Positions 1 through 6,799 of a stretch of DNA of 12,365 nucleotides are shown here, in pieces. This DNA comes from Chitinivibrio sp051745065. GTDB taxonomy: Bacteria > Fibrobacterota > Chitinivibrionia > Chitinivibrionales > Chitinivibrionaceae. Each line of letters opens with the position of its first letter. Within the stretch, counting starts at the first letter, position 1. The notes below the pieces were generated by a model that was not told where the DNA came from, made no database searches, and worked only from the letters and a program-made list of their open reading frames with translations. A program made the position numbers and the translations under genes. Where the stretch lies: the NCBI GenBank assembly GCA_051745065.1, contig JBNJDQ010000067.1, positions 1 to 12,365 on the forward strand, in the 5' to 3' direction.

Positions 1-189
1 CTTTTTGAGTTTTTCCAGGCCCGTGATGGCTCCCATCAACTCCATCCGGTTATTGGTGGTTTTTTGATAGCCCTGAGAAAATTCCTTTTCGTATGCTCCG
101 CAGCGAAGTATGGTTCCAAATCCTCCGGGGCCGGGATTGGGTCGGGCACCGCCGTCGGAGAAAAGTTTTATTTTCGGTATGTCTTTCAT
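1..189 (-). CDS. rnhA: Ribonuclease HI, N-terminal part (cut by left edge)
   Basis: RNase HI cleaves the RNA strand of RNA-DNA hybrids in the cytoplasm, for example R-loops and primer remnants. Only the first 63 residues are in the window. The N-terminus carries the family pattern LFSDGGARPNPGPGGFG (residues 9-25) and TTNNRMELMGAI (44-55). Asp12 and Glu50 match the first two metal-binding carboxylates of the DEDD active site (E. coli Asp10 and Glu48). The other two lie beyond the edge. The ATG is at 189, with AAAGGA a few bases upstream on the minus strand. The gene is divergent from amtB. Family assignment is firm on these motifs, but whether the full gene is intact cannot be seen. Confidence 0.93.
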   Translation of the reverse strand, partial: MKDIPKIKLFSDGGARPNPGPGGFGTILRCGAYEKEFSQGYQKTTNNRMELMGAITGLEKLKK

Positions 190-350
190 TTTTTATCCTT
201 TATTGAAGTCAGAGGTATCTGCGTTATAAAAATGTATCACAAAATACGTCCTCTTTCATTCTTTTGCGATACTTTTACACGATTTTTTACCAGGGTCAGT
301 GGTAATTATGCCGAAGCTGATTGCTGTTTTTTTGATACAATATTGATCCG

Positions 351-393
351 TTTATGTAAAAGAATACATGTTTGTGTCGTATTTGGATGTAAA
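351..393. promoter_or_regulatory. Candidate activator-binding region upstream of amtB
   Basis: The rnhA-amtB spacer (190-476, about 287 bp) is AT-rich and holds no gene. Upstream of the sigma-54 promoter are two direct copies of ATGTAAA (354-360 and 387-393), 33 bp apart, about three helical turns. The first copy also forms an inverted repeat, ATGTA (354-358) with TACAT (365-369). Sigma-54 promoters need an upstream enhancer-binding activator, and these copies lie about 30-65 bp upstream of the -24 element. They do not match the NtrC consensus (GCACC-N7-GGTGC), so the factor is unknown and the role is inferred. Confidence 0.25.
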
Positions 394-419
394 CAACCTG
401 ATATCTGGGCTTGCCATAT

Positions 420-435
420 TGGCACGGTGTGTGCT
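420..435 (+). promoter_or_regulatory. Sigma-54 (-24/-12) promoter of amtB-glnK
   Basis: TGGCACG at 420-426 and GTGCT at 431-435 fit the RpoN consensus TGGCACG-N4-TTGCW with one mismatch. The invariant GG (421-422) and GC (433-434) are exactly 10 bases apart. Transcription should start near 446, about 30 bases before the amtB ATG at 477. Sigma-54 control with a nitrogen-responsive activator is well known for amtB-glnK operons, so position, spacing and gene content agree. No sigma-70-like promoter is obvious close to the gene. Confidence 0.85.
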
Positions 436-476
436 TTACCTCGATCGAAGTTTAACTGATTCGAGGAGAAAAGGAA

Positions 477-1787
477 ATGCGAAACGTACTTGCTCTGTTC
501 CTGCTCATGGGTGGAATTACCACGGCTGCTGCAGGGGACGGAAGTGAAATTAATCTGCTTGATACCCTGTGGGTCATGGTGGCCGCCTTCATGGTGTTCT
601 TTATGAATGCCGGATTTGCCCTGGTGGAATCAGGATTTTGCCGTGCAAAGAATGTCGTAAATATTCTGGGAAAGAATTTTACGGTCTTTGCCATTGCCCT
701 GCTCTCTTTCTGGGCAGTGGGATTCGGATTTATGTTTGGTGAAGGAACGACCTTTATCGGACTTACGTCATTTATGGTGGGAGAGTCCACGGTAAGTCCC
801 GCGGGAAATCTTCCCGTGCTGGCATTCTTCTTTTTTCAGGCAGCCTTTGCAGCTGCAGGGGGATCAATAATTTCCGGTGCCGTGGCAGAACGGATTAAAT
901 TTCATACCTATCTGATATTTACCGCTGTTCTTATTGCCGTAATCTACCCCATGGGCGGTCACTGGGTATGGGGAGGCGGCTGGCTTGACAGTCTGGGCTT
1001 TCACGATTTTGCCGGTTCCACTGTGGTTCACTCCGTGGGCGGCTGGGCAGCCCTTGCCGGGGTAATTGTTCTCGGTCCCCGTATCGGTAAATACGCTCCC
1101 GATGGAACCCCGCGGGCGATTATGGGACATTCGATTCCCCTGGCCACCCTGGGTGGTTTCATTCTCTGGTTTGGATGGTTTGGCTTCAACCCGGGAAGTG
1201 AACTTGCCTTTACCGACGCTGTTCCCCGTATTGCCCTGACCACAGCCCTGGCATCGTGTGCCGGGATAGTGGGAGCACTTCTGCTGGAGTATGGACGACA
1301 TGGAAAAGTGGATCTTTCAATGATCATCAATGGAGCTCTCGCGGGACTTGTGGCCATTACCGCTCCCTGTGCTGTGGTGACGCCCGGCGCATCCATTGGT
1401 ATCGGTTTTGTTGCCGGGCTGCTGGTTGTGTGGGCGGTGTCCTTCTTTGACAAAATGAAACTCGATGACCCCGTCGGTGCCCTTGCGGTTCATCTGGTTA
1501 ATGGAATGTGGGGAACCATCGCCGTGGGCCTTTTTGCAGCTCCACGCCTCTTTGACGGAGAGGCGGGACTGTTTTACGGCGGCGGGCTCTCCCTTTTGGG
1601 CGTTCAGCTTTTGGGGATTGCCGCCATTGGCGGGACGGTATTTCTGCTCTCCCTGCTGCTTTGGAAAATTCTGGACAGGACCATCGGTATCCGGGTGAGC
1701 CGCGAAGAGGAGATTGGCGGACTGGACCTCGGCGAAATGGGTATGGAAGGGTATAGTGGATTTCAGATTTTTACAACTGAGAACTAA
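477..1787 (+). CDS. amtB: Ammonium transporter (Amt/MEP/Rh family)
   Basis: Inner-membrane channel for ammonium uptake when nitrogen is scarce. The 436-residue product has the usual Amt length and about eleven hydrophobic segments after a signal-like N-terminus. Motifs in order: FALVESGFCRAKN (47-59), FQAAFA near the phenylalanine gate (120-125), the Amt signature DFAGSTVVHSVGG (177-189), WFGWFGFNPGSE (231-242) and VHLVNGMWGT (338-347). His185 and His339 match the twin pore histidines (E. coli His168 and His318). The C-terminal tail RVSREEEIGGLDL (406-418) resembles the conserved tail that docks on GlnK. The ATG has GAGGAG 8 bases upstream (463-468). The gene follows a sigma-54 promoter and is followed after 12 bp by glnK, so the two form an operon. 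Confidence 0.97.
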   Translation: MRNVLALFLLMGGITTAAAGDGSEINLLDTLWVMVAAFMVFFMNAGFALVESGFCRAKNVVNILGKNFTVFAIALLSFWAVGFGFMFGEGTTFIGLTSFMVGESTVSPAGNLPVLAFFFFQAAFAAAGGSIISGAVAERIKFHTYLIFTAVLIAVIYPMGGHWVWGGGWLDSLGFHDFAGSTVVHSVGGWAALAGVIVLGPRIGKYAPDGTPRAIMGHSIPLATLGGFILWFGWFGFNPGSELAFTDAVPRIALTTALASCAGIVGALLLEYGRHGKVDLSMIINGALAGLVAITAPCAVVTPGASIGIGFVAGLLVVWAVSFFDKMKLDDPVGALAVHLVNGMWGTIAVGLFAAPRLFDGEAGLFYGGGLSLLGVQLLGIAAIGGTVFLLSLLLWKILDRTIGIRVSREEEIGGLDLGEMGMEGYSGFQIFTTEN

Positions 1788-1799
1788 GGAGTACTGATA

Positions 1800-2141
1800 A
1801 TGAAAATGATAACAGCCATAATTCAGCCCAACAGACTTCCCGATGTAAAGGATGCGCTCTTTGCTGCGGATATTCAGAAGATGACCGTTTCCAATGTAAT
1901 CGGTGCCGGTCAGCAGGGGGGATACACGGAGCATTATCGCGGAACAAAGGTGGAGGTGAACCTTCTGAAGAAGGTGCGTCTGGAGATTGCCGTGAATGAC
2001 GACTACGTTGATCCCACGGTGAACGCTATTATAGACGGTGCCCGCACGGGGAGTATCGGTGACGGAAAAATATTTATTACAGACCTTCCGCGCTGTATCC
2101 GTATTCGCACCGGTGAAGAGGGGAGTGACGCTATCGGGTAG
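1800..2141 (+). CDS. glnK: PII nitrogen regulatory protein (GlnK type)
   Basis: Cytoplasmic trimeric signal protein that binds ATP/ADP and 2-oxoglutarate and blocks AmtB by inserting its T-loop into the channel. The 113 residues align with E. coli GlnB without gaps up to the C-terminus. Gln39 and Lys58 (2-oxoglutarate contacts), GDGKIFI (87-93), and Arg101/Arg103 in IRIRTGEE (nucleotide site) are all present. In the T-loop, Tyr46 is kept (TEHYRG) but position 51 is Val (GTKVEV) instead of the Tyr that GlnD uridylylates. B. subtilis GlnK, from memory, also lacks Tyr there. AAGGAG at 1786-1791 overlaps the amtB stop codon and sits 8 bases before the ATG, so translation may be coupled. An intrinsic terminator follows the gene. 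Confidence 0.96.
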   Translation: MKMITAIIQPNRLPDVKDALFAADIQKMTVSNVIGAGQQGGYTEHYRGTKVEVNLLKKVRLEIAVNDDYVDPTVNAIIDGARTGSIGDGKIFITDLPRCIRIRTGEEGSDAIG

Positions 2142-2164
2142 GCAGGGTTGCCGGTAAACTGCAT

Positions 2165-2195
2165 AAAGGGACTGCTTGTATGGGCAGTCCTTTTT
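2165..2195 (+). terminator. Intrinsic terminator of amtB-glnK
   Basis: GGACTGC (2169-2175) pairs with GCAGTCC (2184-2190) around an 8-base loop and is followed by five T. The stem can extend by A-T and G-T pairs into the flanking AAAG and TTTT. It lies 24 bases after the glnK stop. Read from the minus strand, the same hairpin stands about 90 bases past the mfd stop but has only a short T run, so it may serve mfd weakly. Confidence 0.88.
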
Positions 2196-2282
2196 CCTTC
2201 GGGAGGTTGGGGTTCTGCGGAGTATCGTGTCCGCTTGGCCTGGTGGGCGGATCGATGCGGAGGTATGGATATGGGATGTTCC

Positions 2283-5200
2283 TTACCCGGCCTTGACCTT
2301 GGTGTAGAGCATTTTTTTGAGAATATTGCGCACCGTCCGGGAGGTATCCAGGCGGTTGTTTGCATCCACCATGGTTTCCACAAGGAGACTGTCTTCATGT
2401 CCGCGCAGATGAAAAAGGTCCGGATCGAGGGCGGAAAACCGTGCGGCACTCTCCTGCACGCGGCTGCTTTCGCCGGCAAGGGTGAAGATCAGCTTCTTTT
2501 CCTTCTGCTCGATACGGGAGATATAAAAATGGCGCGCCCGGATTTTAATCTCCATGGTAAGCAGAAGCTCGGTCACTGCATCGGGGAGGGGGCCGAAGCG
2601 GTCGGCGATTTCCTTTTCCAGAGCCGTGATCTCTTTAAGGTTTGTGCATCCTGTGGTTCGCTGATACATGATAATACGCAGATTGCCTTCACGAATGTAT
2701 TCCGGCGGAAAATGACCGTTCAGGCCCAGCTTCAGCTCCGTTTCCCGGGCGGTGTAATCCGCTGTGGTGTCGCGCAGTTTATTGATCTCCTCTTTCAGAA
2801 GCTGACAGTAGAGCTCAAAGCCCACGGCGGCAATGGAGCCGGACTGATCCGTTCCCAGAAGGTTTCCCGCCCCGCGCAGTTCGAGATCACGCATGGCAAG
2901 CTGAAAGCCCGAGCCCAGATCAGTAAATTGTTCCAGGGCTTTGAGTCGCTGGAGTGAATCCTCTTTGAGGCGTGCAAAGTCGCGAACAAAGAAGTAGGCA
3001 TAGCCCTGCAGGTCCGATCTGCCCACGCGGCCGCGCAACTGATAGAGCTGGGACAACCCCATGCGGTCGGCTTCTTCCACAATAATCGTGTTGGCATTGG
3101 GGATATCGATGCCGTTTTCAATGATTGCCGTGGAAAGCAGCACATCCAGTTCACCGTGTGTAAAGCGGGTCATGATCTCTTCCACCTCTTCGCCGTCCAT
3201 CTGGCCGTGGGCCAGACCGATGCGCGCCGTGGGCACCAACTGAAGAATGCGCTGATTGAGATCTGCAAGCCCCTGAATACGGTTGAGCACCACAAAGACC
3301 TGCCCGCCCCGGTCCAGTTCGTCCTCGATGGAGCCTTTGAGAATTTCATCGTTGCGTTCGGTGACGGTGGTCTCCACGGGCAGACGGTTGCGCGGAGGAG
3401 TATTGATCAGGGAAAGATCGCGAATACCCGCCATGGACATGTGCAGGGTGCGGGGGATGGGCGTTGCGCTCATGGAGAGAACATTAATACTGCTGCGCAA
3501 CTGCGTAAAATGCTCCTTTTGCTTTACCCCGAAGCGCTGTTCCTCATCGATAATGATCAGACCGAGATTTTCATATTTCAGGCTTTTTGAAAGGATCTTA
3601 TGCGTGCCGATGAGAATATTGATCCTTCCTTCGGCCAGATCATCCCGGGTTCTGCGCACTGCCGCCCCGGAATTGAGACGGCTGAGCAGGGCGATGCGGA
3701 CGGGAAAGTCGTGCATGCGTTCACGGAACGTTTCGCTGTGCTGTGCCGCAAGCACCGTTGTCGGGGCAAGAACCGCCACCTGATAGCCGTCCATGACCGC
3801 TTTAAAGGCGGCGCGCATGGCCACTTCCGTCTTGCCGAATCCCACATCACCGCAGACAAGGCGGTCCATGGGGCGGGCCGACTCCAGATCGTTCTTGATT
3901 GCCGCCACTGCCGTGTCCTGATCCGGGGTCGGTGTGTACAGAAAGGATTCCTCGAAGGTGTTCTGCCAGTCCGTGTCTTCGCCGAGACGCACTCCTTCGC
4001 GGTACTCACGCAGGGCGTAGAGGCGAATCAGTTTACCCGCCATCTCCTGCAGATTGCGCCGGGTGCGTTCTTTTTTGCGTTTCCACGAGGAGCTGCCCAG
4101 GGTGGAAAGGGCCGGTGCAGCGCCGTCACGGCTGCCGATGTATTTCTGTACCTTGTGAAAATCCGTGACCGGCACGTGGATGGTTGCCCGGTTTTTGTAC
4201 TCAAGGATCATGCAGTCCGTTGTCAGTTCTCCCGCTTTGATGGGGGTGATCCCCCGAAAGAGAGCAATGCCGTGATCAATATGGACAACGACGTCACCGG
4301 GATTCAGGCTTTCGTAACTGAGGATGGGGGCGGTGTTTTTTCCGCTTTGCCCCGTCTGTTTGCGCGTCAGGCGGCTGAAGAGTTCTCCTTCGCTGTAGCA
4401 GGCTGTTTTAAAACGCTCTGAAAAGAAGCCCTTCTGCAGATACCGGGGAATAATTGCGCCCCCGAAGTCTTCACCCAGATGCTGGACAAGGCGGTTTTTC
4501 TGCTGTTCTGTTTCCGTAAAAATGCGTACATCATAGTTTTCTGCCGTCTTACGGGCGATATCGTTGCGAAACAGGGCGAGGTCTCCGCGAAAGGAGGGCT
4601 GCGGGACAAAGTCGAAATGGTGCCGTGCCGCGCTGTGGGGAGCACTGCGTTTCATCAGGAGGGTCGTACAGTTCTCCCGGAGGGCCGTGACACTCTGTAG
4701 GGGCAGAACGACCTGTTCCGGCGGGGTCACAAAGGGCGCCATGGAATCGGGAACCCGCGTGATATGGCTGCGGTGGTTTTGGAGAATGCGGTCACGCCGA
4801 TCCTGCGGTGAAAGGTAATCATCGTCCATAATAAGAGTTGATGCAGGCAGATAGTCAAAGAGAGAGGCGTTCTCCCGGTCGAACCAGTGGATGAACCATG
4901 CCAGAGCCCGCCGCCGGTCTGCATTGATCCAGTCATGTTCCAGAGCTTCCGTATATTTGGCGGGAATATTTTCGCGGCGGCTGAAGGCCTCCACCCGTTC
5001 CAATGCCTGCTGGATGCGTTCATCATCAAAGAGAAATTCCTGCATGGGGAGAATGGCGATTTCGCCGTGTGCCTCCACGGAAGTCTGCCGGAATATGTCG
5101 AATTCCCGGATTGATTCCACTGTATCTCCCCAGAACTCAATGCGCACAGGGTTGTCCATGCCCAGGGGGTAGATATCGACAATACCGCCGCGCAGAGCAA

Positions 5201-5699
5201 ATTGGCCCGGCTCATGCACTGTGGTTTCCCGGGTGAAGCCGTTCTCACTGAGCCAGGATTCAAGTTTCTCCAGGGGAATATCGTCATCCAGAGCGATCCT
5301 GATGGTGTTGCTCATAAGTTCACGGGGCGGAATGGTGCCCTCGTAAAGAGCCGCAGCCGTGGTGATAATGATTCCCTCCGTCCGGTGCAGCAGAGATGAA
5401 AGGGTCTTCAGGCGTTTTTCCCGGGTCGGTCCGAAAACCGGTTTCATGTTGTAGGGGATGCTGTAGGCGGCGGGAAAGAGATGCACCGGCCGGTCCGTTC
5501 GTTCGGACAGCTCATCGCTGAGGCGGCGGGCGTCTTTTTCTCCGGCGGCAATGTAGAGTATTGTTGAATACTGTCGGGATATATCTGCTGTCAGAAATGT
5601 GTCGGCTCCGGGGCAGATTCCGGCGCATTCCACTGTTGTATGTTCTGAAAGAAGCGTTTTGATCGGGGCGAAATCGAGAGAGGTGGGGGCGGTATTCAC
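2283..5699 (-). CDS. mfd: Transcription-repair coupling factor Mfd
   Basis: DNA translocase that displaces RNA polymerase stalled at lesions and recruits UvrA for nucleotide excision repair. The 1138-residue product has the standard Mfd length. It has a UvrB-like N-terminal module (about 15-350), a CarD-like RNA-polymerase-interaction domain (about 460-530, NPGDVVVHIDHGIALFRGI), and a superfamily 2 motor. In the motor are Walker A GDVGFGKTE (617-625), DEEQ (718-721), SATPIPRT (744-751) and GRVGRSDLQG (890-899). The translocation motif region is 929-954, and the C-terminal TRCF domain includes RFGPLPDAVTELL (1034-1046). The start is GTG at 5699, supported by AGGAG 7 bases upstream. The gene lies just after a tRNA-Lys pair and terminator, with only about 20 bp left for a promoter of its own. 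It is convergent with glnK. Confidence 0.97.
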   Translation of the reverse strand: MNTAPTSLDFAPIKTLLSEHTTVECAGICPGADTFLTADISRQYSTILYIAAGEKDARRLSDELSERTDRPVHLFPAAYSIPYNMKPVFGPTREKRLKTLSSLLHRTEGIIITTAAALYEGTIPPRELMSNTIRIALDDDIPLEKLESWLSENGFTRETTVHEPGQFALRGGIVDIYPLGMDNPVRIEFWGDTVESIREFDIFRQTSVEAHGEIAILPMQEFLFDDERIQQALERVEAFSRRENIPAKYTEALEHDWINADRRRALAWFIHWFDRENASLFDYLPASTLIMDDDYLSPQDRRDRILQNHRSHITRVPDSMAPFVTPPEQVVLPLQSVTALRENCTTLLMKRSAPHSAARHHFDFVPQPSFRGDLALFRNDIARKTAENYDVRIFTETEQQKNRLVQHLGEDFGGAIIPRYLQKGFFSERFKTACYSEGELFSRLTRKQTGQSGKNTAPILSYESLNPGDVVVHIDHGIALFRGITPIKAGELTTDCMILEYKNRATIHVPVTDFHKVQKYIGSRDGAAPALSTLGSSSWKRKKERTRRNLQEMAGKLIRLYALREYREGVRLGEDTDWQNTFEESFLYTPTPDQDTAVAAIKNDLESARPMDRLVCGDVGFGKTEVAMRAAFKAVMDGYQVAVLAPTTVLAAQHSETFRERMHDFPVRIALLSRLNSGAAVRRTRDDLAEGRINILIGTHKILSKSLKYENLGLIIIDEEQRFGVKQKEHFTQLRSSINVLSMSATPIPRTLHMSMAGIRDLSLINTPPRNRLPVETTVTERNDEILKGSIEDELDRGGQVFVVLNRIQGLADLNQRILQLVPTARIGLAHGQMDGEEVEEIMTRFTHGELDVLLSTAIIENGIDIPNANTIIVEEADRMGLSQLYQLRGRVGRSDLQGYAYFFVRDFARLKEDSLQRLKALEQFTDLGSGFQLAMRDLELRGAGNLLGTDQSGSIAAVGFELYCQLLKEEINKLRDTTADYTARETELKLGLNGHFPPEYIREGNLRIIMYQRTTGCTNLKEITALEKEIADRFGPLPDAVTELLLTMEIKIRARHFYISRIEQKEKKLIFTLAGESSRVQESAARFSALDPDLFHLRGHEDSLLVETMVDANNRLDTSRTVRNILKKMLYTKVKAG

Positions 5700-5721
5700 G
5701 ACGTGCTCCTTTGCATGCTAT

Positions 5722-5749
5722 AAAAAAACTCCTGCCGGAACAGGAGTTT
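5722..5749 (-). terminator. Intrinsic terminator of the tRNA-Lys unit
   Basis: AAACTCCTG (5726-5734) and CAGGAGTTT (5741-5749) form a 9-bp perfect stem with a 6-base loop. On the minus strand it is followed by seven T (5722-5728, overlapping the stem base). It lies 11 bases after the 3' end of the proximal tRNA-Lys and 22 bases before the mfd start codon, so it should separate tRNA from mfd transcription unless readthrough occurs. Confidence 0.88.
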
Positions 5750-5760
5750 GAAAGGAGAAA

Positions 5761-5833
5761 TGAGCCAACAAGGGATCGAACCTTGGACCCACGCCTTAAA
5801 AGGGCGTTGCTCTACCAGCTGAGCTACTGGCTC
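5761..5833 (-). tRNA. tRNA-Lys (anticodon UUU), promoter-distal copy
   Basis: The minus strand folds into a 73-base cloverleaf. The 7-bp acceptor stem GAGCCAG pairs with TTGGCTC, with one G-T pair at its inner end. The D arm GCTC...GAGC follows. The anticodon stem ACGCC/GGCGT holds the loop CTTTTAA with anticodon TTT, and the T arm CAAGG-TTCGATC-CCTTG is standard. The discriminator base is A. CCA is not encoded, since the 3' flank reads TTTCTCC, so it must be added by CCA-transferase. It reads AAA and AAG lysine codons and is identical to the copy at 5855-5927. Confidence 0.97.
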
Positions 5834-5854
5834 ATATATTCTGTACATTAAAAA

Positions 5855-5927
5855 TGAGCCAACAAGGGATCGAACCTTGGACCCACGCCTTAAAAGGGCG
5901 TTGCTCTACCAGCTGAGCTACTGGCTC
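5855..5927 (-). tRNA. tRNA-Lys (anticodon UUU), promoter-proximal copy
   Basis: Identical in all 73 bases to the copy 21 bp downstream, with anticodon TTT and no encoded CCA. The identical block extends slightly beyond the tRNA (5758-5835 and 5852-5929, 78 bp each, period 94 bp), as expected of a recent tandem duplication or ongoing gene conversion. Both copies are probably made as one precursor from the promoter at 5961-5989 and separated by RNase processing of the 21-base AT-rich linker. Confidence 0.97.
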
Positions 5928-5960
5928 ATTTAATTCTCATATTTTGTCAAAGACGGCCAT

Positions 5961-5989
5961 AATATACGTAATGGGTACGGTGGGTTCAA
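5961..5989 (-). promoter_or_regulatory. Sigma-70-type promoter of the tRNA-Lys pair
   Basis: On the minus strand, TTGAAC (5984-5989) and TATATT (5961-5966) are separated by exactly 17 bases. The -10 matches the consensus at five of six positions and the -35 at four of six. Transcription would start near 5954, leaving a leader of about 27 bases before the first tRNA at 5927. A better -35 hexamer, TTGACA, occurs at 5945-5950, but its -10 would fall inside the tRNA. Confidence 0.65.
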
Positions 5990-6000
5990 TACTAAATAAT

Positions 6001-6026
6001 AAAAAACTCTTGCGGGATGAGTTCTT
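6001..6026 (-). terminator. Weak terminator-like hairpin upstream of the tRNA promoter
   Basis: On the minus strand AAGAACTC (6019-6026) can pair with GAGTTTTT (6002-6009) around a 9-base loop. One pair is G-U only in the minus-strand RNA; the plus-strand RNA would have a mismatch there. The run of T (6001-6006 read in reverse) overlaps the stem. No minus-strand gene lies upstream for it to terminate, so it may be a relic or may shield the tRNA promoter from antisense transcription. It could also simply be part of the 5' region of the plus-strand gene. Confidence 0.35.
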
Positions 6027-6032
6027 TTCTCC

Positions 6033-6060
6033 TTGAATTCAGGCGTGAGTATTATATCCT
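6033..6060 (+). promoter_or_regulatory. Possible sigma-70 promoter of the zinc-ribbon gene
   Basis: TTGAAT (6033-6038) and TATCCT (6055-6060) are separated by 16 bases. The -10 matches the consensus at four of six positions. Transcription would start near 6067 and so favours the ATG at 6096 over the in-frame TTG at 6033. This is a weak match and could be chance. Confidence 0.3.
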
Positions 6061-6095
6061 GTACGGGAAACCATTTTTTCAACGGGGCTGCGGCT

Positions 6096-6737
6096 ATGGC
6101 AAAGGACAACCTTTCACCGGAGGAGTTTGAGAATCTCTTCGATGAGCTCAGTGCTTTGGTGAACTCCCGTCATACAGCATCTTCGGAATCTTCATCAGAA
6201 CAGTCGTCCGATGAGTCTGAAACAGAAGAGCTGGATGAGTCTTTTCTGGATGATCTGATAGAAAGCTCGGCCGGGGAGGATCTCCGGGAAGATTCTTCTT
6301 CCCCAGGAGCCGCACCTGTTTCTGAAAAGTCTGCTACTCCGGCTCAGAATGATTCAGATGCACTTTTTGAAGGGCTCATGCATCCGGACGGAGAGCATCC
6401 CGTTGATCATTTTGAATGTCCGGTCTGTTCCAATACCGATTATGAGGCTCATTACATGCGGGGGGAAAAGAATTTTCGTTTTATTGCCTATGAATGTACA
6501 CAATGTTCCATCCTTTTTCGGGAACCCCAGCGTTTTTCCCAAAATCGTGAGCCTCTGCAGACAGAAGATGACCAGCGGGAAGACAGGAGGTTCACCTGTC
6601 CTCTCTGCGGAGCCCATTCGTTTACGGGCAATTATTCCCGGGATATTGGCGATATAACCGTGGAAAGCTATCAATGTGCACAGTGTTCCGTTCTTTTTGA
6701 TGATCCTGATCGTTTTTCCGTAAAAGAGAAAAAATAG
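6096..6737 (+). CDS. Acidic protein with two tandem C-terminal zinc ribbons, function unknown
   Basis: I do not recognise this family. From the ATG at 6096 the product has 213 residues. Residues 1-100 are rich in Ser, Glu and Asp and probably largely disordered after a short start (MAKDNLSPEEFENLFDELSA). The C-terminal half holds two zinc ribbons with the same layout: Cys108/111 with Cys134/137, and Cys168/171 with Cys194/197. The period is exactly 60 residues, and both end in a near-identical strand (QCSILFREPQRFS and QCSVLFDDPDRFS), so one arose by duplication. There is no signal peptide or membrane segment, so it is probably cytoplasmic. An in-frame TTG at 6033 would add 21 residues, but it has no ribosome site and overlaps a candidate promoter. 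The ribosome site for 6096 is itself weak. A receiver gene follows after 62 bp. Possible roles are nucleic-acid or protein binding. Confidence 0.85.
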   Translation: MAKDNLSPEEFENLFDELSALVNSRHTASSESSSEQSSDESETEELDESFLDDLIESSAGEDLREDSSSPGAAPVSEKSATPAQNDSDALFEGLMHPDGEHPVDHFECPVCSNTDYEAHYMRGEKNFRFIAYECTQCSILFREPQRFSQNREPLQTEDDQREDRRFTCPLCGAHSFTGNYSRDIGDITVESYQCAQCSVLFDDPDRFSVKEKK

Positions 6738-6799
6738 TTGCACCGGCCGTAATAAATGGGTATCCTTACAGTACATATCAACAGTAGACGGAGTTGCCT

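Noticed and set aside
64..459. Plus-strand open frame of 131 codons at the left end
   Set aside because: It runs antisense through the start of rnhA and across the sigma-54 promoter, has no ribosome site, and its translation resembles no protein; the minus-strand RNase HI motifs are clear.
864..1453. Minus-strand open frames inside amtB
   Set aside because: They are shadows of a strongly conserved transporter gene and have low-complexity Gly/Pro/Ser-rich translations with no family features.
2148..4421. Long plus-strand open frames (269 and 273 codons) opposite mfd
   Set aside because: The opposite strand carries all Mfd motifs without interruption; these frames have no ribosome sites and no recognisable motifs. 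The first also spans the glnK terminator.
5758..5929. Two direct repeats with a short spacer as a CRISPR-like array
   Set aside because: The repeat units fold as perfect tRNA-Lys genes, only two exist, and the spacer is a 21-base AT-rich linker.
5945..5950. Perfect -35 hexamer TTGACA on the minus strand
   Set aside because: With normal spacing the -10 would lie inside the tRNA-Lys acceptor stem, and there is no TATAAT-like sequence there. The TTGAAC/TATATT pair further upstream is better placed.
6033..6095. TTG start extending the zinc-ribbon protein by 21 residues
   Set aside because: It has no Shine-Dalgarno, its residues are unlike the rest of the protein, and it overlaps a candidate promoter; the ATG at 6096 is preferred.
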